DNA of 64,000 nucleotides. Source: Lentibacillus sp. Marseille-P4043 (GTDB lineage: Bacteria; Bacillota; Bacilli; Bacillales; Amphibacillaceae). Under the pieces are notes generated by a model, which ran no database searches, had not been told where the DNA came from, and was given only the letters and a program-made list of their open reading frames with translations. Where the stretch lies: NCBI RefSeq assembly GCF_900258515.1, contig NZ_LT984884.1:3860820-3924819 (forward strand), given 5' to 3'. The translations under genes were made by a program, and so were the position numbers. How positions within the stretch are numbered: the stretch's first letter is position 1; every line of letters starts with the position of its first letter. Below are positions 1-12,119 of the stretch, piece by piece.

Positions 1-895
1 AGGAAATTATATCTTCATAGTCATCCGCCCTGATAATACCTGTCTGTTGGAAAAATCCATCATAGATTTTATCCGAGCCTGCCAATGATCCAGTGTGTGA
101 CGCTGCTGCCCTGCTACCTGCTGAACTCCTCCCAGATTTCATAACGATAATTGGTTTATTTTTAACTAGAGCCTGATCTGCAAGTTGCCGCAATTTATTT
201 GGATTTTTCTCTCCCTCCAAATATCCGCTTATGACACTTGTATCTGAATCATGAATCATATACTCCATGATATCGGAAAATTCCGTTTCCACTTCATTAC
301 CTACACTTACAAAGTAATTGAAGGTTAATCCATTTTGGGCAGCCGCTATATAGGTCAGCACGCCAAATGCTCCACTTTGTGTAATAAATCCGACTTCCCT
401 TTTGTCACTTAATGGAAGTTGGGTAAGACCTGGCGAAAAAGTTCCTACTAAACCGTTAGTAGTGTTCACTAATCCAACACAATTAGGTCCAATAATTCGG
501 ATACCATTTTCTCGGGCTATCTGTTTCATACGCTGCTGCGCTTTCATTCCTTCTTCTCCAATTTCAGAAAAACCGGAAGCGAAAATTATTGCTGCCTTCA
601 CATTATTTTGACCGCATTCTTCAAGGCAATCCTCCACTTTGTCAGCGCTTACACAAAAGATCGCCAAATCTACATTCTTAGGTGTTTCACTTAAGGACGG
701 AAAGCAACGTAACCCTGTAATCATCTCCGATTTAGGATTGATGGGATAAATATCCCCTTGGAATCCGCCATCCAATAAAGCTTTCACCTGTAAATAGCCT
801 AGTTTACTTTTTTTTGCAGATGCTCCTAGGACTGCTACAGTTTTTGGCTTTAACAATGGTTCAATGGTCAAATAAGATGCTTGTTCATCAGCCAT
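1..895 (-). CDS. Acyl-CoA synthetase of the ADP-forming acetyl-CoA synthetase family, CoA-binding part (cut by window edge)
   Basis: The frame is open from an ATG at 895 down to base 1, so about 298 N-terminal residues are visible and the C-terminus lies outside the window. AGGTG lies six bases upstream of the ATG as ribosome site. A Rossmann-type CoA-binding domain comes first (VLGAS near residue 20), followed by GPNCVG near 135 and the ligase domain (ITQSGAFG near 175). Further on, SHTGSLAG carries the histidine that is phosphorylated in the ADP-forming (NDP-forming) acyl-CoA synthetase family. Members convert acyl-CoA, ADP and phosphate to acid, ATP and CoA, or run in reverse. The substrate cannot be read from this part. 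It may be an alpha subunit alone or the front of an alpha-beta fusion. No neighbour gives context. Confidence 0.85.
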   Translation of the reverse strand, partial: MADEQASYLTIEPLLKPKTVAVLGASAKKSKLGYLQVKALLDGGFQGDIYPINPKSEMITGLRCFPSLSETPKNVDLAIFCVSADKVEDCLEECGQNNVKAAIIFASGFSEIGEEGMKAQQRMKQIARENGIRIIGPNCVGLVNTTNGLVGTFSPGLTQLPLSDKREVGFITQSGAFGVLTYIAAAQNGLTFNYFVSVGNEVETEFSDIMEYMIHDSDTSVISGYLEGEKNPNKLRQLADQALVKNKPIIVMKSGRSSAGSRAAASHTGSLAGSDKIYDGFFQQTGIIRADDYEDIIS

Positions 896-1143
896 TTTAA
901 TCACCTCATCTTTTTATTCTTTTATTATTTATAACTTGGGAATAATTTTACAATATACATTTGAATTTTCTAAAAAAATAATTTACTTTAAGTAATTTGA
1001 TTATTAGGTTGTAAATTTTTATAAAAAGTCCCATAAACTCCTGTATATAAGGCAATTAAAAACATCAAAATTAATTTATGAACGGAATAAACACGACTAT
1101 GGTACACGACAACCTCGACTTATGATGTGGATAATCTCCAAAT
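896..1143. other. Intergenic, promoter side of the acyl-CoA synthetase gene
   Basis: AT-rich, with no supported gene on either strand. It separates the acyl-CoA synthetase gene, which starts at 895, from the terminator of the next minus-strand gene. Its promoter should lie here, but no convincing -35/-10 pair was identified. Confidence 0.5.
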
Positions 1144-1187
1144 AAAAAAACCCGGCATGCGCCTTGTCCTATATAGCGAATGCCGAA
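1144..1187 (-). terminator. Intrinsic terminator of the XRE-domain gene
   Basis: Read on the minus strand, CGGCAT...ATGCCG arms enclose an apical region and are followed by a run of seven T. It lies about 90 bases past the stop at 1278. Confidence 0.65.
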
Positions 1188-1277
1188 GTTTTCTTATACT
1201 GTACTCCTTAAAATTTTCAGACTTTCCTAATAAAAAAACTCATGCAATCTGTGAAATGACACGAGGTTTTTTATATT

Positions 1278-3353
1278 TTATAGAGAGTCTTCATAACGCT
1301 GCAGCCAATTTATTATCCGGTTATTAATTTTATTTGACGGTGTTTTAATGTCTCTCTCAATATTACTTAAATATGAAACAGATACTTCCAAATCATCAGC
1401 TACTTGCAGTAAAGTGAGTCCAAATCTTTTTCGTATAGCTTTCATTTGCTTCCCTAATTTGTCCTTTTTTTCTTCCCCACTATGATTTCCAATGTATCCT
1501 GTAGTGGTACTTCTAACACTTTTGGCTCTTGTAATGGCACTGTATTTTTCCTTGATTACCTTAGGAGGATCAATAAGAATAGTTGAATTGGCCCATATGC
1601 GAGCCCAACCATTAGACGAAACGATAGATTCATCCCATTTCTCATACTGCCACGAAGCAATTAGGCCAGCTTCCGTTAAGCTGTCAAGCGCATGTTCTAA
1701 TCTATCTCTTGTACGGGACGGTGTACGTATATTCATTTTCTTACCAATTGCATCTAGCAAACTGCTTATTTTATGTGGCTGTAGATAATCTCCCTTCCTA
1801 GCCTGTGTCCTCCATCTCCAACTTAAGTATCTGATAAGCTTTTTTTTCCACACTTCTTGATATGGGTTGTATTGCAATGCTTGTACTGGAAGCATTGCAA
1901 CTTGTCTCCCCGAACCATTTAGATATTTAGCAAAGACTTCATCTACAGTAAATCTGAATAATTTTTCCAGTGGTTGTTTACTTATATCATATTCTTTGTA
2001 ATCTTGATTAAAAAAAACAAACGTGCGTCCTTTAAGCGTTTTTTGCATTGGTTTCCCTTTTTCATATACAACAGCCTTTTCCAAGTCAATCCACAAATTC
2101 TGTATCCTTGATAACGCTTTCAAAATTTGGCTACGTTGCTCATTTTCATATCCCCCTCGGCGGCCACTCCCACTAAGCTTTGGTTTTAAGCCACGAATGG
2201 ATAATAAATCATCAAGATATATTTCTACAATATCTTGGTGGTGTGTTGAATTTGCTAGATAAAAACTGCAAAGCGCATCCAATACGTCTGCGTCTAATTC
2301 TGACATTTCCTTTGCCTGTCGCCAGGATTCACTAATTCCTGTCTCATCAACCGTTAAATCGTGTTTGTCGAGACTGTATGGTTTAATTTGTACTATTCCT
2401 TCAATGGTATTTTTGCTTATTTGTGCTGTGGGAAATGGGCTATGACTTGATCTATCAAAACGTTTGTTGGAAATTGTCTCTCTTACCGACTGATAGGCTA
2501 CGTTACTCATCACAAGTAAATTCCCCTTGTCAATTAGTGTAAATGTTATATCGTTTTTTACCGACTTGGCATTGTTAATCGGTAGAGAACTATTATTAAG
2601 GTCCAAAAAATTGTTGATCTCGCTTATTGTGAGATTTTCTACGTCAAGATTGGATATAATTTTTTTAATCCAATTCTGGACACGATATTCAACAACCTTT
2701 CTAAAGTTAACCATAAATTGACCATTAGCTTTTAAGTGTTTTGTAAGGTAGTTATAAAATAACTCATTTAGCTTGGTCGGATCTAATTTTACTAGTTTTG
2801 TATAGCCCGTCTTTTTCACCATATCATCAAGCACCCAATCGGTTAGGTATGATTTAAACCAGCCACAAAAATTTTCCCATACTGTATCATCAGCCAGAAA
2901 CGTTTCATTCCTTAACAGCAATTCTATTTTTTTTATCGCCTTATCTAATAAGGTCTTATCTTTTAACTTAGGATGACGATACATAGAAATCCCAATTATA
3001 TTCTTATATTCCTCTAAGAAATCAGCTACAATTATAGTTGCTATCCGAATAATAAGGTTATCCCTTGCCACAAATCTTAGTTTAAGAAACAGATCCTTAT
3101 TTTCTTGATAGGATTGCTCCCAAATAATAAATGTATCGGTTTCTGTTCTATCCCTAAATATTGGTATATTAGCCTTTTGTCCCCTTACTATATCTTTGGA
3201 AAAAACTTTTAGAATATTTCTGCTATCGTGTGTTTCTTTAGTGTTATTAATATAAAGCACATGAAAATTACAGATCTTTTCTACAAGATAGCCGAATGAA
3301 CCCACAATATTATCATCAGAAATGACACCCTTTGCTATATCAGTATTATTCAA
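1278..3353 (-). CDS. Large DNA-binding protein with C-terminal XRE helix-turn-helix (replication-initiator-like?)
   Basis: A 691-residue protein I do not recognise as a named family. The last ~55 residues are a clear XRE/Cro-type helix-turn-helix (LLQVADDLEVSVSYLSNIER). Residues ~520-630 look like a winged-helix region (RYLSWRWRTQARKG...DRLEHALDSLTEAGLI), reminiscent of plasmid replication initiators. The long N-terminal half has no motif I can name. The start chosen is TTG at 3353: GGAGGTG stands six bases upstream, while an earlier in-frame TTG at 3368 overlaps that ribosome site and is unlikely. The gene stands alone with its own terminator and no plasmid, recombinase or phage gene beside it. 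It could be a relic of an integrated plasmid or a large regulator; the replication idea is inference. Confidence 0.6.
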   Translation of the reverse strand: MNNTDIAKGVISDDNIVGSFGYLVEKICNFHVLYINNTKETHDSRNILKVFSKDIVRGQKANIPIFRDRTETDTFIIWEQSYQENKDLFLKLRFVARDNLIIRIATIIVADFLEEYKNIIGISMYRHPKLKDKTLLDKAIKKIELLLRNETFLADDTVWENFCGWFKSYLTDWVLDDMVKKTGYTKLVKLDPTKLNELFYNYLTKHLKANGQFMVNFRKVVEYRVQNWIKKIISNLDVENLTISEINNFLDLNNSSLPINNAKSVKNDITFTLIDKGNLLVMSNVAYQSVRETISNKRFDRSSHSPFPTAQISKNTIEGIVQIKPYSLDKHDLTVDETGISESWRQAKEMSELDADVLDALCSFYLANSTHHQDIVEIYLDDLLSIRGLKPKLSGSGRRGGYENEQRSQILKALSRIQNLWIDLEKAVVYEKGKPMQKTLKGRTFVFFNQDYKEYDISKQPLEKLFRFTVDEVFAKYLNGSGRQVAMLPVQALQYNPYQEVWKKKLIRYLSWRWRTQARKGDYLQPHKISSLLDAIGKKMNIRTPSRTRDRLEHALDSLTEAGLIASWQYEKWDESIVSSNGWARIWANSTILIDPPKVIKEKYSAITRAKSVRSTTTGYIGNHSGEEKKDKLGKQMKAIRKRFGLTLLQVADDLEVSVSYLSNIERDIKTPSNKINNRIINWLQRYEDSL

Positions 3354-3635
3354 TGTAAACACCTCCAAATGGATAACTTATGCATATATCGTATCATACC
3401 TCTTGTTAAGATTCTATATTTTCTGAATTTATATTTGACGAATTCTGAGTTATTAATTAAAACCTTTTCACTTAGAATAAAGATATAATTTAAGCGATAC
3501 TAGCGTTACATACATAGATGTAGTCAATGTATTCTGTAAACATCATTCCTGTAATTTTAGCCAAAAAGGAAAAGTTTAATCAAAGGTGGTTCCATCATTT
3601 GTTGGGTTTCCAAACCGACCCACCTATATTTTATC

Positions 3636-3667
3636 TGCAAACCATTTCTTCGTGTTACAATAAATAT
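3636..3667 (+). promoter_or_regulatory. Conserved promoter of candidate small RNA, copy A
   Basis: GCAAAC, then TTCGTGTTACAATAAA, matches the promoter block of copy B at 19651-19680 almost base for base. The -10 is TACAAT here and TATAAT in copy B, with TG one base upstream as in extended -10 promoters. The element at 3683-3957 now separates it from the RNA body. Confidence 0.5.
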
Positions 3668-3682
3668 AAAAAAAGAAAAAGA

Positions 3683-3957
3683 TGTATTTTGCAATTTAAA
3701 TTTGAGCCACTTGAAATTAGAGGAATTCACAAACTTAGATAATATATTTTATAACTGCGTACGATTGACTTGGAGCCTCTAAGGGCATGATTACATTGCG
3801 AAAGCGTGCGGTGGAAAAGATTTCGCACCCATAATCAGGGTATCATGCCCGCCTCTCCATATAAATCCAATTAAGTTTTGCGGTAAATAAAATTCACAAA
3901 CTTATAGTGGCTCAATATTGAGTTGTCATGTGGCTCATTTTTCGATTGCCATATACA
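3683..3957 (+). mobile_element. 275-bp non-autonomous IS21-like element (MITE-type), copy 1
   Basis: The left tip TGTATTTTGCAAT and the right tip CCATATACA correspond to the ends of the IS21-family element at 59083-61531 (TGTATTTCGC / CCATATACA). The repeated GAGCCAC motifs of the IS ends occur at both ends here as well. Flanks are AAAGA and AAAGG, a 5-bp target duplication with one change. There is no transposase frame. The centre (about 3772-3864) holds a folded core: GGAG/CTCC, then GGGCATGAT/ATCATGCCC, then GCGAAA/TTTCGC, ending in GGTATCAT. The same core with different bases occurs in the element at 15251-15465. The element lies inside a candidate small-RNA gene, between promoter and body. 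Confidence 0.7.
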
Positions 3958-3962
3958 AAAGG

Positions 3963-4103
3963 CATAACTAATAAAGACCGAAGATACGCCAATATCTTCG
4001 TCAGCAATGGGTCACTCCCTTTCTAGAAGAGGAAACGCTGGCAAGAATAGACTTTATCAGGCTGGTAAACTAAGAATGGTCCATTTTTTATGGGAAAAGT
4101 ATA
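3963..4103 (+). ncRNA. Candidate small RNA, copy A (cut off from its promoter)
   Basis: The segment aligns with the intact copy at 19682-19831. Stem 1 is GAC-c-GAAGATA paired with TATCTTCGTC. Stem 2 is built on TCCCTTTC/GAAGAGGA. The final stem around the conserved loop CTGGTAAACT leads into a run of six T. Compared with copy B, both arms of stems differ in ways that keep pairing, though the last stem carries mismatches here. The promoter lies at 3636-3667, on the far side of the inserted element, so this copy is probably silent or transcribed only by read-through. I do not recognise the family. Confidence 0.5.
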
Positions 4104-4212
4104 ATGGCTAGAATTCTTACAATGTCTATGTCTACCGCATGCCACGTTCAGATCTTGAAGCTCTAATCCCCCCCGACATAAAATTCGCACCATCCCTGCA
4201 GGAGGACTAACA

Positions 4213-4797
4213 ATGATTAAAAACCTTATCTTAGCATCATCATCACCAAGAAGGCAGGAAATTTTAAATCAGGTTAAAATTCCCTTTACTATTCAAAAAC
4301 CAAACGTAGATGAATCCCAAATCAAAAGCCGTGATCCTTTAGAAAAAGTGAAACAGTTGGCATTACGAAAAGGTCAAAACGTTCCTATTGAACACAAGGG
4401 TGAAGTTATCCTTTCTGCTGACACCGTTGTTTCCTTCGAGCAAAATATATTCGAGAAACCGAAGAGCAAGGTTGACGCCTTACAAATGATAACTACATTA
4501 AGCGGCAACGTACATGAGGTTTTTACCGGTGTCATGATTCGCTCTTTTGATCATGAGATTATATTCGTAGAAAAAACAAAGGTGGAATTTTGGCAGCTAT
4601 CAAAAGATGAAATAGATTGGTATATATCTACGGATGAACCGTACGATAAAGCAGGCGCATATGGAATTCAAAGTCTTGGGTCTATGTTTGTAAAACAAAT
4701 TATTGGCGATTACTACACTGTCATGGGATTGCCAATTTCGCGGGTGGTTAGAGAGTTGAGGAAGTTTCATGTGTATCCGAAAATAGATAACGAATAA
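4213..4797 (+). CDS. maf: Maf family nucleoside triphosphate pyrophosphatase
   Basis: A 194-residue cytoplasmic house-cleaning enzyme of the Maf/HAM1-like fold. It hydrolyses modified or non-canonical nucleoside triphosphates to monophosphates and pyrophosphate; in Bacillus it is linked to septum formation and cell-division arrest. The family signature SSSPRRQEIL is at residues 9-18, LSADTVVSF lies near 75-83 with the acidic active-site residue, and GSMFVKQIIGDYYTVMGLP near the end is typical. Length matches the family. AGGAGG sits eight bases before the ATG. It is usually next to radC/mreB in bacilli; here it stands alone between a candidate small RNA and a tRNA cluster on the opposite strand. 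A decayed second copy lies at 12120-13572, so maf sequences bracket the rRNA operon. Confidence 0.93.
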   Translation: MIKNLILASSSPRRQEILNQVKIPFTIQKPNVDESQIKSRDPLEKVKQLALRKGQNVPIEHKGEVILSADTVVSFEQNIFEKPKSKVDALQMITTLSGNVHEVFTGVMIRSFDHEIIFVEKTKVEFWQLSKDEIDWYISTDEPYDKAGAYGIQSLGSMFVKQIIGDYYTVMGLPISRVVRELRKFHVYPKIDNE

Positions 4798-4884
4798 GAA
4801 CCAAAAAGTTTCTTCCCTGATACATCGATATTACTGGTGCTTGATAGCGGTAAAGTTAAACGGGGTATAAAACAATGAACAAGA

Positions 4885-4912
4885 AATCTACACAAATGAA
4901 CTAGATTTTTTA
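4885..4912 (+). terminator. Weak terminator-like hairpin after maf
   Basis: AAATCTA pairs with TAGATTT across 12 bases and is followed by T residues. The stem is short, so this is tentative. Confidence 0.4.
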
Positions 4913-4952
4913 AGAAGCTGCTGCTTTTAAGTTTATATTATAAAAGGAACAA

Positions 4953-4989
4953 AAAAAGATTACAATATACTATATTGTAATCTTTTTTT
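4953..4989 (-). terminator. Terminator of the rRNA-tRNA operon (bidirectional)
   Basis: A near-perfect hairpin (AAAGATTACAATAT / ATATTGTAATCTTT) is flanked by A7 and T7. It lies after the last tRNA in the minus direction; cluster 2 has the same hairpin at 62090-62124. Confidence 0.8.
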
Positions 4990-5063
4990 CAGAGCCTTTG
5001 CTAAACGAAGGCTTTTATATTATATTTAACAAACTAAAAATCTGATAAAACATCTCGCAGTAA

Positions 5064-5137
<74 letters not shown>

Positions 5138-5148
5138 ATATATGGTAA

Positions 5149-5222
5149 TGGAGCGGGTGAAGGGAATTGAACCCTCGACATCAGCTTGGAAGGCTGAGGT
5201 TTTACCACTAAACTACACCCGC
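5149..5222 (-). tRNA. tRNA-Gly (TCC)
   Basis: Acceptor GCGGGTG pairs with CACCCGC. Anticodon TCC, CCA encoded. A second copy of its first 31 bases lies upstream at 5348-5378 beyond a 125-bp spacer. Confidence 0.95.
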
Positions 5223-5378
5223 ATATAATAAATTGCGTTTAAAAATGATGACTCTCGCGAAAGGCATGCCTCTACATCTGCTAGCGTACTCAGGGATGTA
5301 TATGCTTCGAGGCAACTCGTAGCTTATTCGGTAGAAGTAACGCTCGTGGCTGAGGTTTTACCACTAAACTACACCCGC
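5223..5378 (-). repeat. tRNA-Gly 5' fragment plus 125-bp spacer element
   Basis: In the direction of transcription, bases 5378-5348 repeat the first 31 nucleotides of tRNA-Gly up to the anticodon stem. They run straight into a 125-bp spacer beginning CGAGCGTTACTTCTACCG, and then the intact tRNA-Gly follows at 5222. The spacer is related to those before tRNA-Thr and tRNA-fMet: all carry a CGAGC/TTCT.CCGAATAAGCT or TTGCAACA.GACGAGCA motif. The truncated piece cannot fold as a tRNA. Confidence 0.75.
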
Positions 5379-5414
5379 AATTAATTTGTCATGTGAGTAA
5401 TCTAATTAATCTGA

Positions 5415-5497
5415 TGGAGGGAGTAGGACTCGAACCTACGAACCCAATGGGAGCGGATTTACAGTCCGCCGCGTTTGGCCAACTTCGCTATCCCTCC
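5415..5497 (-). tRNA. tRNA-Tyr (GTA)
   Basis: 83 nt with a long variable arm, acceptor GGAGGGA/TCCCTCC and anticodon GTA. CCA is not encoded. Confidence 0.95.
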
Positions 5498-5511
5498 ACT
5501 ATTTTAAAGAA

Positions 5512-5587
<76 letters not shown>

Positions 5588-5686
5588 ATGTAAGTTTTTA
5601 AAAGTAGTATTGTTCTCGTATTTCATGTTGGTTTCGAAGCATATTCTAGGATATGTTTCGAAAATTTTATTTCCTGATATTATGTA

Positions 5687-5779
5687 TGGAGGAGGTAGAG
5701 GGATTCGAACCCCCGCGCGGTTTGACCCGCCTGTCGGTTTTCAAGACCGATCCCTTCAGCCAGACTTGGGTATACCTCC
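5687..5779 (-). tRNA. tRNA-Ser (TGA)
   Basis: 93 nt including CCA, long variable arm, anticodon TGA, acceptor GGAGGTA/TACCTCC. Preceded in transcription by tRNA-Ala only 13 bases away. Confidence 0.95.
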
Positions 5780-5792
5780 GTACGTAATTAAA

Positions 5793-5868
5793 TGGTGGAG
5801 CCTAGCGGGATCGAACCGCTGACCTCCTGCGTGCAAGGCAGGCGCTCTCCCAGCTGAGCTAAGGCCCC
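5793..5868 (-). tRNA. tRNA-Ala (TGC)
   Basis: Anticodon TGC, CCA encoded. The acceptor GGGGCCT/AGGCTCC contains non-Watson-Crick positions that are the same in the cluster 2 copy. Confidence 0.95.
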
Positions 5869-5879
5869 ATGTAATGTTT

Positions 5880-5916
5880 GAGAAAACAGAATTTGTACTG
5901 CGACCCCATAGTCCCC
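5880..5916 (-). pseudogene. Remnant of tRNA-Pro 3' half
   Basis: The plus strand reads ACAGAATTTGTACTGCGACC then CCATAGTCCCC. This aligns with the T-arm, variable loop and anticodon stem of tRNA-Pro at 63118-63194 with several changes. The acceptor and D-arm are gone. It lies exactly where cluster 2 has Pro, between Ala and the upstream genes. Confidence 0.6.
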
Positions 5917-5925
5917 TTCTATGAA

Positions 5926-6010
5926 TGGTGCGGGTGAAGGGAGTCGAACCCCCACATCCGAAGATACTAGATCCTAAGTCTAGCGCGTCTGCCAATTCCG
6001 CCACACCCGC
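5926..6010 (-). tRNA. tRNA-Leu (TAG)
   Basis: 85 nt including CCA, anticodon TAG, long variable arm, acceptor GCGGGTG/CACCCGC. Matches 63476-63560 with a small change in the variable arm. Confidence 0.95.
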
Positions 6011-6048
6011 ATGATGGGTCTTTTGATAAATTCATTGATAAAAGTCAG

Positions 6049-6121
<73 letters not shown>

Positions 6122-6274
6122 ATATTAATTTTAGGCTTTTTTATCTTACATGTATGTTCATCAAGTGTGCTCGTCATGTTGCAAGTTTATTCGCAGATGT
6201 CAATGCATCGGGGTTACTCGCAGCTTATTCGGCAGAAGAATTGCTCGTTGCTCTACCAATTGAGCTAAACCGGC
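6122..6274 (-). repeat. tRNA-Thr 5' fragment plus 125-bp spacer element
   Basis: Bases 6274-6247 (minus) repeat the first 28 nucleotides of tRNA-Thr, with acceptor GCCGGTT instead of GCCGGCC. A spacer beginning CGAGCAATTCTTCTGCCG follows, then the intact tRNA-Thr. In cluster 2 the corresponding place (63760-63765) has no fragment and no spacer, so the two clusters give filled and empty states. Confidence 0.75.
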
Positions 6275-6280
6275 ATTTGA

Positions 6281-6357
6281 TGGCGGTCTGGACGGGACTC
6301 GAACCCGCGACCTCCTGCGTGACAGGCAGGCATTCTAACCAGCTGAACTACCAGACC
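6281..6357 (-). tRNA. tRNA-Asp (GTC)
   Basis: 77 nt with CCA, discriminator G, anticodon GTC, acceptor GGTCTGG/CCAGACC. Confidence 0.95.
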
Positions 6358-6361
6358 ATTT

Positions 6362-6438
6362 TGGTTGCGGGGGCAGGATTTGAACCTACGACCTCTGGGT
6401 TATGAGCCCAACGAGCTACCAGACTGCTCCACCCCGCG
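6362..6438 (-). tRNA. Initiator tRNA-fMet (CAT)
   Basis: Anticodon CAT with the initiator hallmark of an unpaired C1-A72 at the top of the acceptor stem (CGCGGGG / CCCCGCA). CCA encoded. Identical copy at 63847-63923. Confidence 0.95.
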
Positions 6439-6591
6439 ATATAATTAAAATATTAAAATTTCCCCTGCTCTTTAAATAACTTCCACCGTGAATGCTCGTC
6501 GTGTTGCAAGCTGTTTCGGTGATGTTGCACTCCTCGCAAGCCTGCACATAGCAGCTTAATCAAAGATGCTAACGGCTTGCTCCGCCCCGCG
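6439..6591 (-). repeat. tRNA-fMet 5' fragment plus 139-bp spacer element
   Basis: Bases 6591-6578 (minus) repeat the first 14 nucleotides of tRNA-fMet (CGCGGGGCGGAGCA, one change). A spacer with TTGCAACACGACGAGCA follows, then intact tRNA-fMet. The part next to the tRNA recurs unchanged at 63924-64000, so cluster 2 carries this one too. Confidence 0.65.
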
Positions 6592-6618
6592 ATATAAGGA
6601 TATTTATTTTTAATTTAA

Positions 6619-6694
6619 TGGTGGAGGATGCAGGGCTCGAACCTGCGACCCCCTGCTTGTAAGGCAGGTGCTCTCCCAGCTGAGCTAATCCTCC
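6619..6694 (-). tRNA. tRNA-Val (TAC)
   Basis: Acceptor GGAGGAT/ATCCTCC, anticodon TAC, CCA encoded. Confidence 0.95.
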
Positions 6695-6700
6695 ATTTAG

Positions 6701-6775
6701 TGGTGACCCGTACGGGATTCGAACCCGTGTTACCGCCGTGAAAGGGCGGTGTCTTAACCACTTGACCAACGGGCC
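6701..6775 (-). tRNA. tRNA-Glu (TTC)
   Basis: Acceptor GGCCCGT/ACGGGTC, anticodon TTC, CCA encoded. First tRNA after the 5S gene in transcription order. Confidence 0.95.
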
Positions 6776-6888
6776 AATTGATTTTTCACAAATAAATAGC
6801 TCCACAGATAGACTCCGTGTCTATGACCGCTAATAGCCAAATGTTTGGCCATCAAGGTACTGTGGAGCGATTTAAAATTAAATTGATT

Positions 6889-7005
6889 GCCTAGCGGCGT
6901 CCTACTCTTGCAGGGGCAATGCCCCAACTACCATCGGCGTTGGAGAGCTTAACTGCTGTGTTCGGCATGGAAACAGGTGTGACCTCTCCGCTATTGCTAC
7001 TAGGC
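6889..7005 (-). rRNA. rrf: 5S ribosomal RNA
   Basis: A 117-nt match to the Bacillus 5S: the terminal helix GCCTAG/CTAGGC, the conserved AAGAGGTCACACC-like 5' domain (AGAGGTCACACCTG) and GAGAGTAGGACG-like 3' domain are all present. It follows the 23S gene by about 67 bases. Ends were set by pairing of the terminal helix. Confidence 0.95.
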
Positions 7006-7072
7006 CTTTATGAGGTAACCTATGTACCTTCAAAACTAGATAAGATTTACCTAAGACATAAACATAATTGTA

Positions 7073-11737
<4,665 letters not shown>

Positions 11738-11847
11738 AGATGAGCTTTCTTGCTCTAAACTTGACTAGCATTTCGTTCTTGACATAATGATTGTTTTGTT
11801 CAGTTTTCAAAGATCAAGTCATCGCCGTCTTTCAGCGACAGTTATTT

Positions 11848-11876
11848 ATTATAGCAAACTATTTCGTCTGCGTCAA
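11848..11876 (-). promoter_or_regulatory. rRNA operon promoter P2
   Basis: Minus-strand TTGACG, 17 bases, TATAAT: a near-consensus sigma-A promoter about 110 bases before the 16S gene. Confidence 0.85.
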
Positions 11877-11932
11877 TAACTTTTTTACTGATTTATTTTC
11901 GATCAAAATCACTTCTTTAAGCGACAAGAAAT

Positions 11933-11962
11933 ATCTTACCACGTTATTGAACTTAAAGTCAA
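11933..11962 (-). promoter_or_regulatory. rRNA operon promoter P1
   Basis: Minus-strand TTGACT, 18 bases, TAAGAT, 86 bases upstream of P2. Tandem promoters are the rule for Bacillus rrn operons. Confidence 0.65.
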
Positions 11963-12119
11963 CCATTTTTTAAATTCCCTAGATTTCCTTCAGTCAGTTG
12001 TTTGCGGTAGATATATAATTTAGCACAAAGTAGATAAATAATGCAATACCATAACGCTACCAATTATTTCCTTATATTTGATATTTATAATTAACATCGA
12101 CGTATTTTACATTAGAAAG

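Noticed and set aside
1127..1327. 66-codon plus-strand frame
   Set aside because: It covers the terminator and 3' end of the minus-strand XRE-domain gene and has no ribosome site.
3772..3864. Known structured RNA (IS110-type bridge RNA or HEARO-like RNA)
   Set aside because: The element has IS21-type TG...CA tips and 5-bp duplications, and the core does not show the loops of those classes as far as I can recall.
3963..4103. Riboswitch or T-box controlling maf
   Set aside because: It ends in its own terminator, lacks T-box or known aptamer motifs, and the second copy stands before a converging gene.
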